18,860 nt of DNA from JAKSUT01 sp045616505 (GTDB taxonomy: Bacteria; Cyanobacteriota; Vampirovibrionia; Gastranaerophilales; Gastranaerophilaceae). Made by a program: the position numbers and the translations under genes. The stretch is taken from assembly GCA_045616505.1 (NCBI GenBank), contig JAZLGV010000037.1, forward strand, positions 1 through 18,860, read 5' to 3'. Of this stretch, positions 1-8,740 are shown one piece after another. Within the stretch, counting starts at the first letter, position 1. Every line of letters begins with the position of its first letter. The notes beneath the pieces were generated by a model. The model worked only from the letters and a program-made list of their open reading frames with translations. It was not told where the DNA came from and did no database searches.

Positions 1-1128
1 AATTATCAAACAAGCTTTAAGATAATTTTTAGCATGATTTTTGTAAGTGAATAAAAATACGATAGAAATAATTGCCAAGAAAAATAATCCAGTAATTTTT
101 AAGTTCGGCATTATAGTTCCGATAAAGATAAGACTCCAAAAATTGAATTTTGAAAATTCGTCTTTTTTGATTATTTCCATAATGTTCAATAAGAATAAAA
201 CGAACATAAAATACATAATCAAATCAACGTACATAGTGAAAAATTGAGCAATTACAACAGGATTTAAAATGATAAGAATTGCAAAAATAAAGTTTAAATA
301 TTTTCTTTCTGAAAAAAGAGAAAGCACAAATATTGTTCTAAAAAATACAGCACAAGCGACAAGGCAATTAATGATAAACCCTGATTCAATAACATTTGTT
401 AATTGATAGAAGCAAGCAGAAATTGTTTCGCAGAATTTCGGCCAAACTTGAACCCAAATATGATTTGCGTATAAATGATATTTTTCGCTAAAAGAGGCAG
501 CTGTTTCAAATAAAGGATTCCATCCATTTTTGAGGCAGAACATTGCTTGAAAATGATATGCAAGTCCGTCAAAACTAAAATCATTTTTGTCTTTTGAAAT
601 AAAAACGCTTGCAATAATAAGAAGTAAAAATAGTAAAAATTGAAAGTTTGTATCTTTAAAAGAAGTATTTAATTTTGCAAGACAAAAGTAAACTATAGGT
701 AAGGCTAAAAACAAATATAACCAAGTTATTGGGATGTGTAGAATAAATCCGATGTTTGCAAATAAAAATACTATAAATAAAAATTCAATGATAATAAATG
801 AAATATTATTTAAATGTTTTAGATAAAAAGATTTGTTCTTTTTTAAAATAAATATAAAATAGCTTAGAAATATAGTTGTGCAACCAAATATTAGACCTTT
901 CAAAAATAAAAGAGGTTTGGATAAAGAATATTTTAGCAAACTTAAAAAGAGTATGAAATCAACTTCATTTTTTGAAAAAATATTCATTAAATTATTGTGC
1001 ATTAGATTGCATATTGCGGAATAATACTGTTCAATAAAAAAAGGAAAATCGGAATCAAGATAAAATATCCAACTTATTCCACCGAATATAAATATAAAAA
1101 TATAAAAAAGCGGTATATATTTTTTCAA
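1..1128 (-). CDS. Multi-spanning membrane protein, GT-C glycosyltransferase-like (partial, runs off the left edge)
   Basis: An uninterrupted minus-strand frame of 376 codons begins at TTG 1128 and has no stop before the window edge, so the C-terminus is missing. An in-frame TAG at 1143-1141 closes the frame upstream and no ATG lies near it. A weak AGG at 1142-1140 sits 11 nt before the TTG. The product is very hydrophobic: segments at about residues 4-21, 77-96, 112-133, 137-150, 164-178 and several after 255 look membrane-spanning. Between them is a non-membrane stretch with D187-G-L-A-Y-H192 followed by W- and Y-rich sequence, like the acidic D-x-L-x-YH loop of lipid-linked-sugar GT-C glycosyltransferases. 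The neighbouring genes are two more glycosyltransferase-type proteins, which suits envelope glycan work. The reading frame is certain; the GT-C assignment is inference, and an O-antigen-type membrane protein is the main alternative. Confidence 0.72.
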   Translation of the reverse strand, partial: MKKYIPLFYIFIFIFGGISWIFYLDSDFPFFIEQYYSAICNLMHNNLMNIFSKNEVDFILFLSLLKYSLSKPLLFLKGLIFGCTTIFLSYFIFILKKNKSFYLKHLNNISFIIIEFLFIVFLFANIGFILHIPITWLYLFLALPIVYFCLAKLNTSFKDTNFQFLLFLLLIIASVFISKDKNDFSFDGLAYHFQAMFCLKNGWNPLFETAASFSEKYHLYANHIWVQVWPKFCETISACFYQLTNVIESGFIINCLVACAVFFRTIFVLSLFSERKYLNFIFAILIILNPVVIAQFFTMYVDLIMYFMFVLFLLNIMEIIKKDEFSKFNFWSLIFIGTIMPNLKITGLFFLAIISIVFLFTYKNHAKNYLKACLII

Positions 1129-1157
1129 AATAATTAAAACCTATATGTTAATAAAAT

Positions 1158-1229
1158 TGGGTGTGGAGGGATTCGAACCCTCGACCAATTGATTAAGAGT
1201 CAACTGCGCTACCGCTGCGCCACACACCC
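1158..1229 (-). tRNA. tRNA-Lys (anticodon CUU)
   Basis: A full cloverleaf of 72 nt reads on the minus strand. The acceptor stem GGGTGTG pairs with CACACCC, followed by U8-G9. The D stem is GCGC/GCGC, the anticodon stem GTTGA/TCAAT with loop CTCTTAA (anticodon CTT), the variable loop TGGTC, and the T arm GAGGG-TTCGAAT-CCCTC. The discriminator base is A. The 3' CCA is not encoded (the next bases are ATT), so a CCA-adding enzyme must supply it. It lies between the TPR/GT9-like gene and the membrane GT-like gene, all on the same strand, so it could be processed from a longer transcript. Confidence 0.96.
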
Positions 1230-1311
1230 AAAAATAGAATGTTATTGTTTTTTAAATGTTCATTACTCTTTTTTATCTTTATACTTCAAAAACAATATCT
1301 GTGCAAGATGT

Positions 1312-2748
1312 TTAAATATTTATATCGTTTAGTTCTTTATTTATTTTTTCAATAACATCTGTCCAATTATTAAATTTTGTTTGTTTGAAAATTTTAACAC
1401 TTTTATACCAAGGTGTTGTTTCTTCATCTTCAAACCATCGCCAATCGTGTAGTTTTGGCAACATTAAAAATGTCTTTACCCCACTTGCACCGGCTAAATT
1501 TGCAACAGATGTATCAACTGAAATTAATAAATCTAGATTTTTTAGTGCAGCAAGTGTGTCGTCAAAATTTTCAAGTTCATCAGTAAAATCAATTATTTGA
1601 AGATATTTTTCAGTTCTTTGTTTATAGTTTTTTTGGAAGGAATAAAATTGAATTTTATCATTATCAAATAGTTTTTCAAAATTTCTGAGGTTGCAATTTC
1701 TGAAAACAGCTGTAGAATTTTTTTCCAAATTTTTTCCACAATTCCAACAAATACCGACTTTTAGTTTTGTTGTATTGAAATATTTATTTTTAAAATAGTT
1801 TACTTTTTCTTCATCCGCTTTAAGATAACCATTTGCGTAAGGAATTTTTTTAAAATCCATATTCAAACAGTAAGGCAAAAATAATATTGGGATTGTAAAA
1901 TCAGTATCATTTTCGGTTGTAAAAAATCCATATTCATTACGTTCAGATTTTGTGATTTCAACTTGGCAATTTTTTATGTCGCTGTAGTTGTTTTTGAATA
2001 TTTCATAAGTGAAATCTTTTGCTTCGATTTTAATTTTTTTAAAATATTTAGCTAAAAATGGAATATATCGACAAAACATAAAAGCATCGCCATAACCTTT
2101 GTCCACTAAAATTTTTACTGTTTTATCTATTTCTTTCTTTTGGCCTGACCAAATTTGTATAATTCTATTTGGATAATTTTGAATATAAAATTTTAGATAT
2201 AAATCATACCCTTCTTTGAATTTTTTTTGTTTTAAAAGAGTGTGAATACTTGAAAAAAAGATTGTTTTTTGGGTATTTAGTTTATTTGCTTTTTGCGCAC
2301 ATTCATAAGCTTTTTGGGTATTTCCAAACGCATCATAACATATACTTAAATTGTTATATGCTGCGCTCAGAGGTTCTTTTTTAATTGCTTTAATGCTACA
2401 TTTAAATGCTTCTTCTATTTCTCCAAAATCAATATAACTTGCAGCAATATTTGTTAAAGTGTGAGCATCTTCTGGAAAAACTTCAAGTATTTTTTTGTAT
2501 AAATCAAGCACTTTACGTTTTTTAAGATTGACAATGTGTTTGGCAACAATAAACATTTTTATTTTGTTGTTTTGTATTATTTTTTTTAGAAGTTGGTCTG
2601 AAAACATATCTTTCAAATACATTTCAGCAAGTAATATTACAGCTTTTTTGATAGGAAACCCTCTGTCATCTGCTGCAAGACAAATTTCTGCAGCTCTTTC
2701 AATGTTTCCTTTTTCTAAATACTTTTTTGCTAATCTGAAGTTATCCAT
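1312..2748 (-). CDS. TPR-repeat protein with C-terminal GT9-like glycosyltransferase domain
   Basis: 478 residues from the ATG at 2748. This start is chosen over an ATG at 2799 because AGGTG lies 8 nt before it and the domain begins there. Residues of about 70-190 contain helical TPR-type repeats, with recognisable A-x-x-Y/A-x-x-N-L and Y-x-x-A pairs. From about residue 205 the sequence resembles GT9/heptosyltransferase-like domains often found fused to TPRs: a G-Y-G-D-A-F stretch, V-G-I-C-W near residue 350, D412-T-S-V-A-N417-L-A-G-A, then L-P-x-x-x-D-W-R-W-F and P-W-Y. The position normally occupied by His in D-T-S-x-x-H-L-A is Asn417 here. The likely role is sugar transfer onto surface glycans or proteins, in the cytoplasm. 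It is divergent from the GT4 gene and upstream of the tRNA. The family call is solid; donor and acceptor are unknown, and the His change leaves activity uncertain. Confidence 0.85.
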   Translation of the reverse strand: MDNFRLAKKYLEKGNIERAAEICLAADDRGFPIKKAVILLAEMYLKDMFSDQLLKKIIQNNKIKMFIVAKHIVNLKKRKVLDLYKKILEVFPEDAHTLTNIAASYIDFGEIEEAFKCSIKAIKKEPLSAAYNNLSICYDAFGNTQKAYECAQKANKLNTQKTIFFSSIHTLLKQKKFKEGYDLYLKFYIQNYPNRIIQIWSGQKKEIDKTVKILVDKGYGDAFMFCRYIPFLAKYFKKIKIEAKDFTYEIFKNNYSDIKNCQVEITKSERNEYGFFTTENDTDFTIPILFLPYCLNMDFKKIPYANGYLKADEEKVNYFKNKYFNTTKLKVGICWNCGKNLEKNSTAVFRNCNLRNFEKLFDNDKIQFYSFQKNYKQRTEKYLQIIDFTDELENFDDTLAALKNLDLLISVDTSVANLAGASGVKTFLMLPKLHDWRWFEDEETTPWYKSVKIFKQTKFNNWTDVIEKINKELNDINI

Positions 2749-2812
2749 AAAATTTACACCTAGCAAGATTTTACTTTTTTTTTGTATTTTATGATACATG
2801 CATTTAATGGAT

Positions 2813-2841
2813 TTGCTTATATATAAAAAATATGTTTAAAT
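2813..2841 (+). promoter_or_regulatory. Putative promoter of the GT4 gene
   Basis: TTGCTT (2813-2818), a 17-nt spacer and TTAAAT (2836-2841), with TGT just before the -10 as an extended -10 element. Transcription would begin near 2848, just before GGGGGAG. This leaves the upstream TTG at 2846 outside the message and favours the TTG at 2861 as start. Confidence 0.42.
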
Positions 2842-2860
2842 TATTTTGTGGGGGAGAAAA

Positions 2861-4102
2861 TTGTCATATAATCAAAAACAAAATATGAATATATTGTTTT
2901 TGCATCGTTCTTATCCGAGCCAATATCAGTACGTGTTGCAAGAATTAGCAAAAAATCCATTAAATTTTTTGATGTTTGCTCATTATAATAAAACAACAGA
3001 AATAAACGGTGTTACTGCTTTTCAATATCCTATTGCAGCAAGAAGTGCAAAAACTTGTCATCCGTTTTTGCCGACGGTAGAAGGTGCAATTTTGCACGGG
3101 CAAGGTGCTGCAAATATTGCTTATTCTTTGCAAAAAAGAGATATAAAACCTGATTTAATTTGTGGACATTCTTGGGGACCTCCGATGTTTATGAAAGATG
3201 TTTTTCCTGATGTTCCGTTGTTATGTTATTTTGAATGGTTTAATAGTTTTGAAAAGCCTTCTAATTTGACTTTCAGAAATAATAATTTTTCAGAGGCCGA
3301 AGCGGCAAGTTATGAATGTGGGAATTCATTATTGTTTCATGATTTGGTTTCATGTGATGCTGGAATATCTCCGACCGAATGGCAAAAGAGTCGTTTTCCT
3401 AGAGAATTTCAAGATAAAATTCATGTTATTCATGATGGAGTTAATACAAAGAATTTATTTAGAAATGATGGAGCTGTTTTTGAATTAGAAACTGAAAAAG
3501 GAACAATAAAACTTTCAAAATCAGATGAAGTTGTAACATATACAACACGTGGTATGGAACCATATCGTGGTTTTTGTGAATTTATGGAAGCGGCATATAT
3601 TTTGCAAAAACGCAGACCAAATTTGCATATTGTTGTTGCTGGTAAGGATGAAAATTTTTATAGCCCTAAATCAAAAATAGGCTCTTATAAAAAAGAAATG
3701 TTGCAAAAACATAAATATGATATGTCTCGTTTACATTTTACTGGTACATTATCTTTCGAAAAATATATTAATTTGCTTCAAGTTTCAAAAGCACATGTGT
3801 ATTTAACAGTGCCTTTTGTATTGTCGTGGTCTATTATGGAAGCAATGGCTTGCGAATGTCCGATTGTCGCATCTGCAACTGCACCAGTTAAAGAAGTTGT
3901 TCAAGATGGTTATAATGGTATTTTATTCGATTTCTTTAATATAAATGACCAAGTTGAAAAGATAGAATTTGCATTATCAAATCCAGATAAAATGGAAATT
4001 ATGAGAAAAAATGCACGCAAAACAATTTTAGATAAATATGATATTGATGTTGTTTTCCCTCAACACGTTGAATTAATGCAAAAATTAATTAATAATAAAT
4101 AA
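2861..4102 (+). CDS. Glycosyltransferase family 4 (GT-B fold)
   Basis: 413 residues from TTG 2861, chosen because GGGGGAG lies directly before it. The TTG at 2846 has no site and ATG 2885 has none either, although ATG 2885 begins the folded domain (M-N-I-L-F-L-H-R). The N-terminal half matches the family-4 group with a specialised donor-side domain: D-L-I-C-G-H-S-W-G-P followed by K-D-V-F-P-D and Y-F-E-W. The C-terminal half is a typical GT-B nucleotide-sugar domain: P-F-V-L-S-W-S-I-M-E327-A-M-A, then A-S-x-x-x-P-V-K-E-V-V and D-G-x-N-G-I-L-F. The first Glu of the usual E-x7-E is Phe, which fits this subgroup rather than suggesting decay. It is a cytoplasmic enzyme that probably builds surface polysaccharide. 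Its stop abuts the stop of the next, opposite gene. Confidence 0.88.
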   Translation: MSYNQKQNMNILFLHRSYPSQYQYVLQELAKNPLNFLMFAHYNKTTEINGVTAFQYPIAARSAKTCHPFLPTVEGAILHGQGAANIAYSLQKRDIKPDLICGHSWGPPMFMKDVFPDVPLLCYFEWFNSFEKPSNLTFRNNNFSEAEAASYECGNSLLFHDLVSCDAGISPTEWQKSRFPREFQDKIHVIHDGVNTKNLFRNDGAVFELETEKGTIKLSKSDEVVTYTTRGMEPYRGFCEFMEAAYILQKRRPNLHIVVAGKDENFYSPKSKIGSYKKEMLQKHKYDMSRLHFTGTLSFEKYINLLQVSKAHVYLTVPFVLSWSIMEAMACECPIVASATAPVKEVVQDGYNGILFDFFNINDQVEKIEFALSNPDKMEIMRKNARKTILDKYDIDVVFPQHVELMQKLINNK

Positions 4103-4705
4103 TTATTCTTTTACGTTTTTAAAGAAATTTTGAGCAATAATTTGTGAATATTTACCTTTTTCGTTTACAGAAACAAGTAATCTTGATTGACCGTTTCCAA
4201 GGTCAATAGCAGAGATAATTCCTTCTGCTTCGCCATTTGGTAATTTGCTGATTTTTGCATTAAATTTTGCATATTTAATATCTTTTCCGAAAGAATTAAT
4301 TGTTCCTTTTTTAGTAATTTTTATGTTTTGAACATTAATAACTTTGTATTTAAATTTTTTAGAAGTTTCGTTTAATTTTTCTTCTATTTTGTTTTCTTCA
4401 AAATCTTCAGGAGTTAAAATAGGTTTTTTGCCTGCATCAACGACAATAAGTTTTTGTCCGCTTGCTCTGTGTTCTGCCAAAACTCCGCTATATCCTAGTA
4501 AAGTGGCAGCTTTGTCTAATTCGTATTCGTCAGGAATTTTTGAAAAATCGCCAACTTTTTTAGCTTTTTCTAGCATTATATCTTGCGGTGGATTCATAAA
4601 TTCGTTCCATTTTTGCGTAATAAAATCATTTCCGCCAATTGACATAAAGCCAATTACCGCAAAAACTAATATTACAGCTTTTATTAAATTTATTATGAAA
4701 CCCAC
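4103..4705 (-). CDS. Hypothetical protein with one N-terminal membrane anchor
   Basis: 200 residues from GTG 4705. AAAGGAG lies 9 nt before this GTG, and a promoter at 4750-4778 covers the alternative TTG at 4759, so the longer frame is not translated from there. Residues of about 4-22 form one hydrophobic helix (V-I-L-V-F-A-V-I-G-F), followed by a soluble, mostly charged domain of about 170 residues that is probably outside the membrane. It contains L-L-G-Y-S-G-V-L-A-E-H, K-L-I-V-V-D-A-G and a late G-N-G-Q-S-R-L-L-V-S-V strand. I do not recognise a family and see no catalytic motif. It is divergent from mutS and convergent with the GT4 gene, so it is probably transcribed alone. Confidence 0.8.
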   Translation of the reverse strand: MGFIINLIKAVILVFAVIGFMSIGGNDFITQKWNEFMNPPQDIMLEKAKKVGDFSKIPDEYELDKAATLLGYSGVLAEHRASGQKLIVVDAGKKPILTPEDFEENKIEEKLNETSKKFKYKVINVQNIKITKKGTINSFGKDIKYAKFNAKISKLPNGEAEGIISAIDLGNGQSRLLVSVNEKGKYSQIIAQNFFKNVKE

Positions 4706-4749
4706 TTGAGTATTCTCCTTTGAAAATAATAATAATATTTTCTCATTAA

Positions 4750-4778
4750 ATTTTAGCAATCAAAAACATATAAATCAA
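4750..4778 (-). promoter_or_regulatory. Promoter of the anchored hypothetical gene
   Basis: On the minus strand TTGATT (4778-4773), a spacer of exactly 17 nt and TAAAAT (4755-4750). The start point would be near 4743, giving a leader of about 38 nt that contains AAAGGAG and ends at GTG 4705. Confidence 0.55.
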
Positions 4779-4819
4779 CCTTTAAAATTTTGAATAAGTA
4801 AAAAATAATTTCATAATTC

Positions 4820-4848
4820 TTGCAACAAGTTTAAATTTGCTATAAAAT
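4820..4848 (+). promoter_or_regulatory. Promoter of mutS
   Basis: TTGCAA (4820-4825), a spacer of 17 nt and TAAAAT (4843-4848). The leader would be about 20 nt and includes a GGGGA ribosome-binding element before ATG 4876. Confidence 0.5.
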
Positions 4849-4875
4849 AAGCTTAAATGTTGGGGATATGAATTA

Positions 4876-7452
4876 ATGGCTAAAGCAGAAATCAATTATA
4901 TTAGAACATGTGATGTTAATATATCTGATGCAACACCAGCGATGCAACAGTATCTTGAAACAAAATCTCAGTATCAAGATGTGATTTTAATGTATCGCAT
5001 GGGTGATTTTTATGAAACTTTTTTTGAAGATGCAGAAACTATGTCAAGAGAATTGGAAATAACATTGACAGGTAGAGATGCTGGCCCAGTTTTAGGAAGA
5101 ATTCCTCTTGCTGGTATTCCTGCAAAAGCAATTGATTCTTATTTGGAAAAACTGATAGAAAAAGGTTTGAAAGTTGCTATTTGCGAACAGTTAGAAGATC
5201 CAAAAGCAACAAAAGGAATTGTAAAAAGAGGTGTCGTAAGACTTGTTACAGCAGGAACTTTAACTGAAAGCAATTTGTTAAAACAAAATTCTAACAATTA
5301 TTTGTGTGCAATTTTCAAAAGCAAAAAATCTGATATGTATGGATTTTCTTATGCAGATATTTCAACTGGTGAATTTAAATTAACAGAAGCTTCTTTAAAT
5401 ATGATTTTTTCTGAATTGGCAAGATTGCAGCCAAGTGAAATTGTTGCTCCTTCACTTGCTCAAAAAATTATGCCGTTTCAAATTGTTCCAGAAGAAAAAA
5501 TCGATTTGCCTGATGAAATTTTGAATAATTATAATTGTTCAAAAGTGCCAGCATCAATTTTTGAATCAGATTTTTCTTTGAAAAATTTAAAAACAGTTTT
5601 TAAAACAAATTCGCTAGAATCATTTGGATATCCAAATTATAAATTAGGTTTTCAGGCAGCAGGTGCTTTGGTTTCTTATATTTGGGAAACAATGAAAGGT
5701 TCTTTCCCAAAATTTGATACGATTGTACCTTATGAGTTATCAGAATATGTTTTGATAGATGCAAATACAAGAAAAAATCTTGAATTAACAGAAACTTTAA
5801 GAGAAAAAAATAAATATGGTTCTTTGCTTTGGGCGATTGATAATACCAAAACAAATATGGGTGCAAGACTTTTGAAATCTTGGATTTGTCAACCGTTGAA
5901 AAATTTGCCTCAAATTAAAAAACGTCAAGATATTATTGAGGAATTAATTGATAAAACAGATGTAAGACTTGATTTGATTTCTGTTTTAGAAAAAACTTAT
6001 GATATTCAACGTTTATCAACAAGATTAAGTAATAGTACAGCAACTCCAAGAGATTTTCTTTCTTTAAAAGATACTCTTTTAATACTTCCTCAAATTTCTG
6101 CCTTGTTAAAAAATATAGATACAGATTTGTTTAACAAAATTTTTGAGCATGAAGATGATTTGGTTGAATATGCAGGTTTTGTTGATAGAACAATAAGAGA
6201 AGATGCACCAATATCTGCAAAAGACGGTGGAGTTATAAAAGCAGGCGTTTCTTCTGAACTTGATTATTTTAATGATTTGCTTACAGGTGGCGAAAAATGG
6301 TTGAAAGAATTTGAAGAAGCAGAAAAAGAAAAAACAGGCTGCAAATTCTTAAAAGTTGGTTATAACAAAGTCTTTGGTTATTTTATTGAAGTTTCAAATT
6401 CTAATTTAAATTTAATTCCTAATAATTATGTAAGAAAACAAACTTTGACAAATGCTGAAAGATTTATAACGGATGAACTTAAAAGACATGAAGATGATGT
6501 TTTATCTGCACAATTTAAGGCTCATGAATTAGAAAATAAAATTTTTACAGATTTAAAAAATTATTCACAAGAATATGTGACAAAAATAAGAGAAGTCGCA
6601 GATTGTCTTGCAAAAGCGGATGTTTTAACTTCGCTTGCAATTTGTGCGATAGAAAATAATTATGTAAAACCAGAAATTGATGAAAGTGGAGATTTTATTG
6701 TAAAAGCAGGCAGACACCCTGTATTAGAGAAAATTTTGCCGTTGGGTGTGTATGTGTCAAATGATTTGGATATATCAAGTGATACAACAGAAAAAACTCA
6801 ATTTATGATTTTGACAGGTCCGAACATGGCGGGTAAATCTACTTATATGCGTCAAAATGCACTTATTACAATACTTGCGCAAATGGGTTCTTTTGTTCCT
6901 GCTGATTATGTGAAAATTGGTATAACAGATAAAATTTTCACACGTGTAGGTGCAAGTGATGATTTAACTTTAGGTCAATCAACATTTATGGTTGAAATGA
7001 TTGAAACAGCGAATATTTTAAATTCAGCAACAGAAAAAAGTTTGATTTTGTTAGATGAAATTGGTCGTGGAACAAGTACCTATGATGGTGTTGCTATTGC
7101 TTGGGCAGTTGCAGAACATATCGCTACAAAAATCAAAGCAAGATGTATTTTCGCAACTCATTACCATGAATTAAATGTGATGACAAAAACTTATCCTCAA
7201 ATAAAGAATTATCGTATTACTATTTCTGAGGAAAATGGGGAAATAGAGTTTTTACGTAAAATTGTTCAAGGTGGTGCTAGCAAAAGTTATGGTATTCAAG
7301 TTGCTAAAATGGCAGGTTTGCCAAATTCTGTGATAAATCGTTCTCAAACATTGATGCAAAAAATGCAAAAAGATTTTTCAAACGATTTATCTACAAGAAA
7401 AAAACATACAAAATCAGAAATTGAAGTACCTCAATTAAATTTATTTAATTAG
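4876..7452 (+). CDS. mutS: DNA mismatch repair protein MutS
   Basis: 858 residues, the usual MutS1 length. MutS binds mismatches and small loops and recruits the rest of the repair machinery using ATP. The mismatch-binding motif F45-Y46-E47 (in G-D-F-Y-E) is present, so this is a true MutS1 rather than MutS2. Connector, lever and clamp regions span roughly residues 130-560. The ATPase has Walker A G648-P-N-M-A-G-K-S-T656, Walker B L-L-D727-E728 followed by G-R-G-T-S-T, and the H-Y-H-E-L signature. The final residues Q853-L-N-L-F857 match the beta-sliding-clamp-binding consensus Q-L-x-L-F. GGGGA lies 9 nt before the ATG. No mutL is visible nearby. The 3' end overlaps the opposing SEC-C gene by 8 nt. 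Confidence 0.98.
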   Translation: MAKAEINYIRTCDVNISDATPAMQQYLETKSQYQDVILMYRMGDFYETFFEDAETMSRELEITLTGRDAGPVLGRIPLAGIPAKAIDSYLEKLIEKGLKVAICEQLEDPKATKGIVKRGVVRLVTAGTLTESNLLKQNSNNYLCAIFKSKKSDMYGFSYADISTGEFKLTEASLNMIFSELARLQPSEIVAPSLAQKIMPFQIVPEEKIDLPDEILNNYNCSKVPASIFESDFSLKNLKTVFKTNSLESFGYPNYKLGFQAAGALVSYIWETMKGSFPKFDTIVPYELSEYVLIDANTRKNLELTETLREKNKYGSLLWAIDNTKTNMGARLLKSWICQPLKNLPQIKKRQDIIEELIDKTDVRLDLISVLEKTYDIQRLSTRLSNSTATPRDFLSLKDTLLILPQISALLKNIDTDLFNKIFEHEDDLVEYAGFVDRTIREDAPISAKDGGVIKAGVSSELDYFNDLLTGGEKWLKEFEEAEKEKTGCKFLKVGYNKVFGYFIEVSNSNLNLIPNNYVRKQTLTNAERFITDELKRHEDDVLSAQFKAHELENKIFTDLKNYSQEYVTKIREVADCLAKADVLTSLAICAIENNYVKPEIDESGDFIVKAGRHPVLEKILPLGVYVSNDLDISSDTTEKTQFMILTGPNMAGKSTYMRQNALITILAQMGSFVPADYVKIGITDKIFTRVGASDDLTLGQSTFMVEMIETANILNSATEKSLILLDEIGRGTSTYDGVAIAWAVAEHIATKIKARCIFATHYHELNVMTKTYPQIKNYRITISEENGEIEFLRKIVQGGASKSYGIQVAKMAGLPNSVINRSQTLMQKMQKDFSNDLSTRKKHTKSEIEVPQLNLFN

Positions 7453-8740
7453 CAGCTCCACAACATTTTTTGTATTTTTTACCACTACCACAAGGGCAAA
7501 GGTCGTTTCTACCTACGTTTGAAAAATCGATGTCTGTTTCTTTTTCAGAATTTTCCTCGATTATTCCAAGTGTGTTTGAAAATACATTTGATTCATATAA
7601 AACTGTTGTAGATGTGAATATTTTGTTTTTCAAATATTGAGGTTTGTATTTTTTTAATAACTCATCAAATGTTAGTTTTGTATCAAGTACATTGTTTATA
7701 ACATCCATGAAATTTTTATATTTTTCGTTAACTCTTCTCAAAATGTTTGCAGAAATACCATCAGTTGTAAGGAAGTTGTTTATACATTTGTCAAAGCCTT
7801 CAATTGTTTTGTAGTCATCAACTTCAAAGATTTTGCAGAATGTTCCGTAAAACGGTACGGCTGTCAAACCTAATTCTTTATCAAAAACGATACCTACATC
7901 GTAGATTTTTGTATGAGCTGAAAATCCTCTGATAGAATTTTCTATAAAGTTATCGTAAGAGTTGTTGAACTCTGCAACAGTAAAGTATTTATATGTTTCA
8001 GGTTCTATTATTAAAGAATTTAGAGTTTCTTTTTCTGGAGTTATTTCGTTTTCTGCGAAATCATTGAAAATGTTGATTAAATCGTCTGCATTTTTGTTAA
8101 TTGCAATAATTTCATCTTTTTTAAATAACTCCAGAAATTTTTCATATAATTTTGCAACTTGTTCTTCAATTTTTGCAAGTTTTTCAGGATTATCTTTGTA
8201 AACAAGTTCAGGTTGTTGGATAATTTTTGCAATAGCATATCTCAAGGCTTCTTCTTTTTTATGAGAAGCTAGTGTGTTTGAAATTTCGATTAGATAATAT
8301 TCATTTTCATATTCAAAAATTCTTGCAACAACATATTGACCGTTTCCAAGTCCTCTGAAATTTGTCATCTTTGTTAATGATATAACTTTGTAAGTTTTTT
8401 CATTTACCAAATTGTATAATTCAAAACCGTTTTTTAAAATCATTTTTACTTCAAAAATTGAAGAAGTTGCATTTGATAAACTTTTTACAACATTTTTTGT
8501 TTCTTCGCTTGCAGTTTGATTTTTTTCTAAAAATAACTCAGGAATGCTTTTAAAATCTATATTTCTTTCAAAAATATAAGGAATACTTTCTGCATTTTTT
8601 TGTGATTCAGGTGCGTTTTTAAGCCCAATAGTCATTATGTATTCATTAAAATCTGCTCCAACAATATCATCAGTTTTTGCAAAATTTATTAATTCGCCAA
8701 TAGTATCGCTTATAAGTTTTAGTTTATCAATTACGTTCAT
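7445..8740 (-). CDS. SEC-C zinc-motif protein of unknown function
   Basis: 431 residues from ATG 8740. AAAGGAG lies 5 nt before this ATG; the longer frame to 8782 lacks a site. The last 20 residues hold a complete SEC-C zinc motif, C415-P-C417, eight residues, C426-C427, preceded by G-R-N-D-L and containing G-S-G-K-K-Y-K-K. This motif occurs at the end of SecA and of many unrelated bacterial proteins, where it binds zinc and sometimes helps contact SecB or ribosomes. The remaining 410 residues look like a soluble alpha/beta or helical protein and match nothing I know. Its start overlaps the pgeF stop as ATGA, so the two are probably translated together. Its stop lies inside the end of mutS on the other strand. 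Confidence 0.86.
   Translation of the reverse strand: MNVIDKLKLISDTIGELINFAKTDDIVGADFNEYIMTIGLKNAPESQKNAESIPYIFERNIDFKSIPELFLEKNQTASEETKNVVKSLSNATSSIFEVKMILKNGFELYNLVNEKTYKVISLTKMTNFRGLGNGQYVVARIFEYENEYYLIEISNTLASHKKEEALRYAIAKIIQQPELVYKDNPEKLAKIEEQVAKLYEKFLELFKKDEIIAINKNADDLINIFNDFAENEITPEKETLNSLIIEPETYKYFTVAEFNNSYDNFIENSIRGFSAHTKIYDVGIVFDKELGLTAVPFYGTFCKIFEVDDYKTIEGFDKCINNFLTTDGISANILRRVNEKYKNFMDVINNVLDTKLTFDELLKKYKPQYLKNKIFTSTTVLYESNVFSNTLGIIEENSEKETDIDFSNVGRNDLCPCGSGKKYKKCCGAAN

Noticed and set aside
2846..2848. TTG 2846 as start of the GT4 gene
   Set aside because: No site before it, and it lies at or before the predicted transcription start; TTG 2861 follows GGGGGAG.
4757..4759. TTG 4759 as start of the anchored hypothetical gene
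   Set aside because: It falls inside the spacer of a good promoter; AAAGGAG and GTG 4705 fit the real start.
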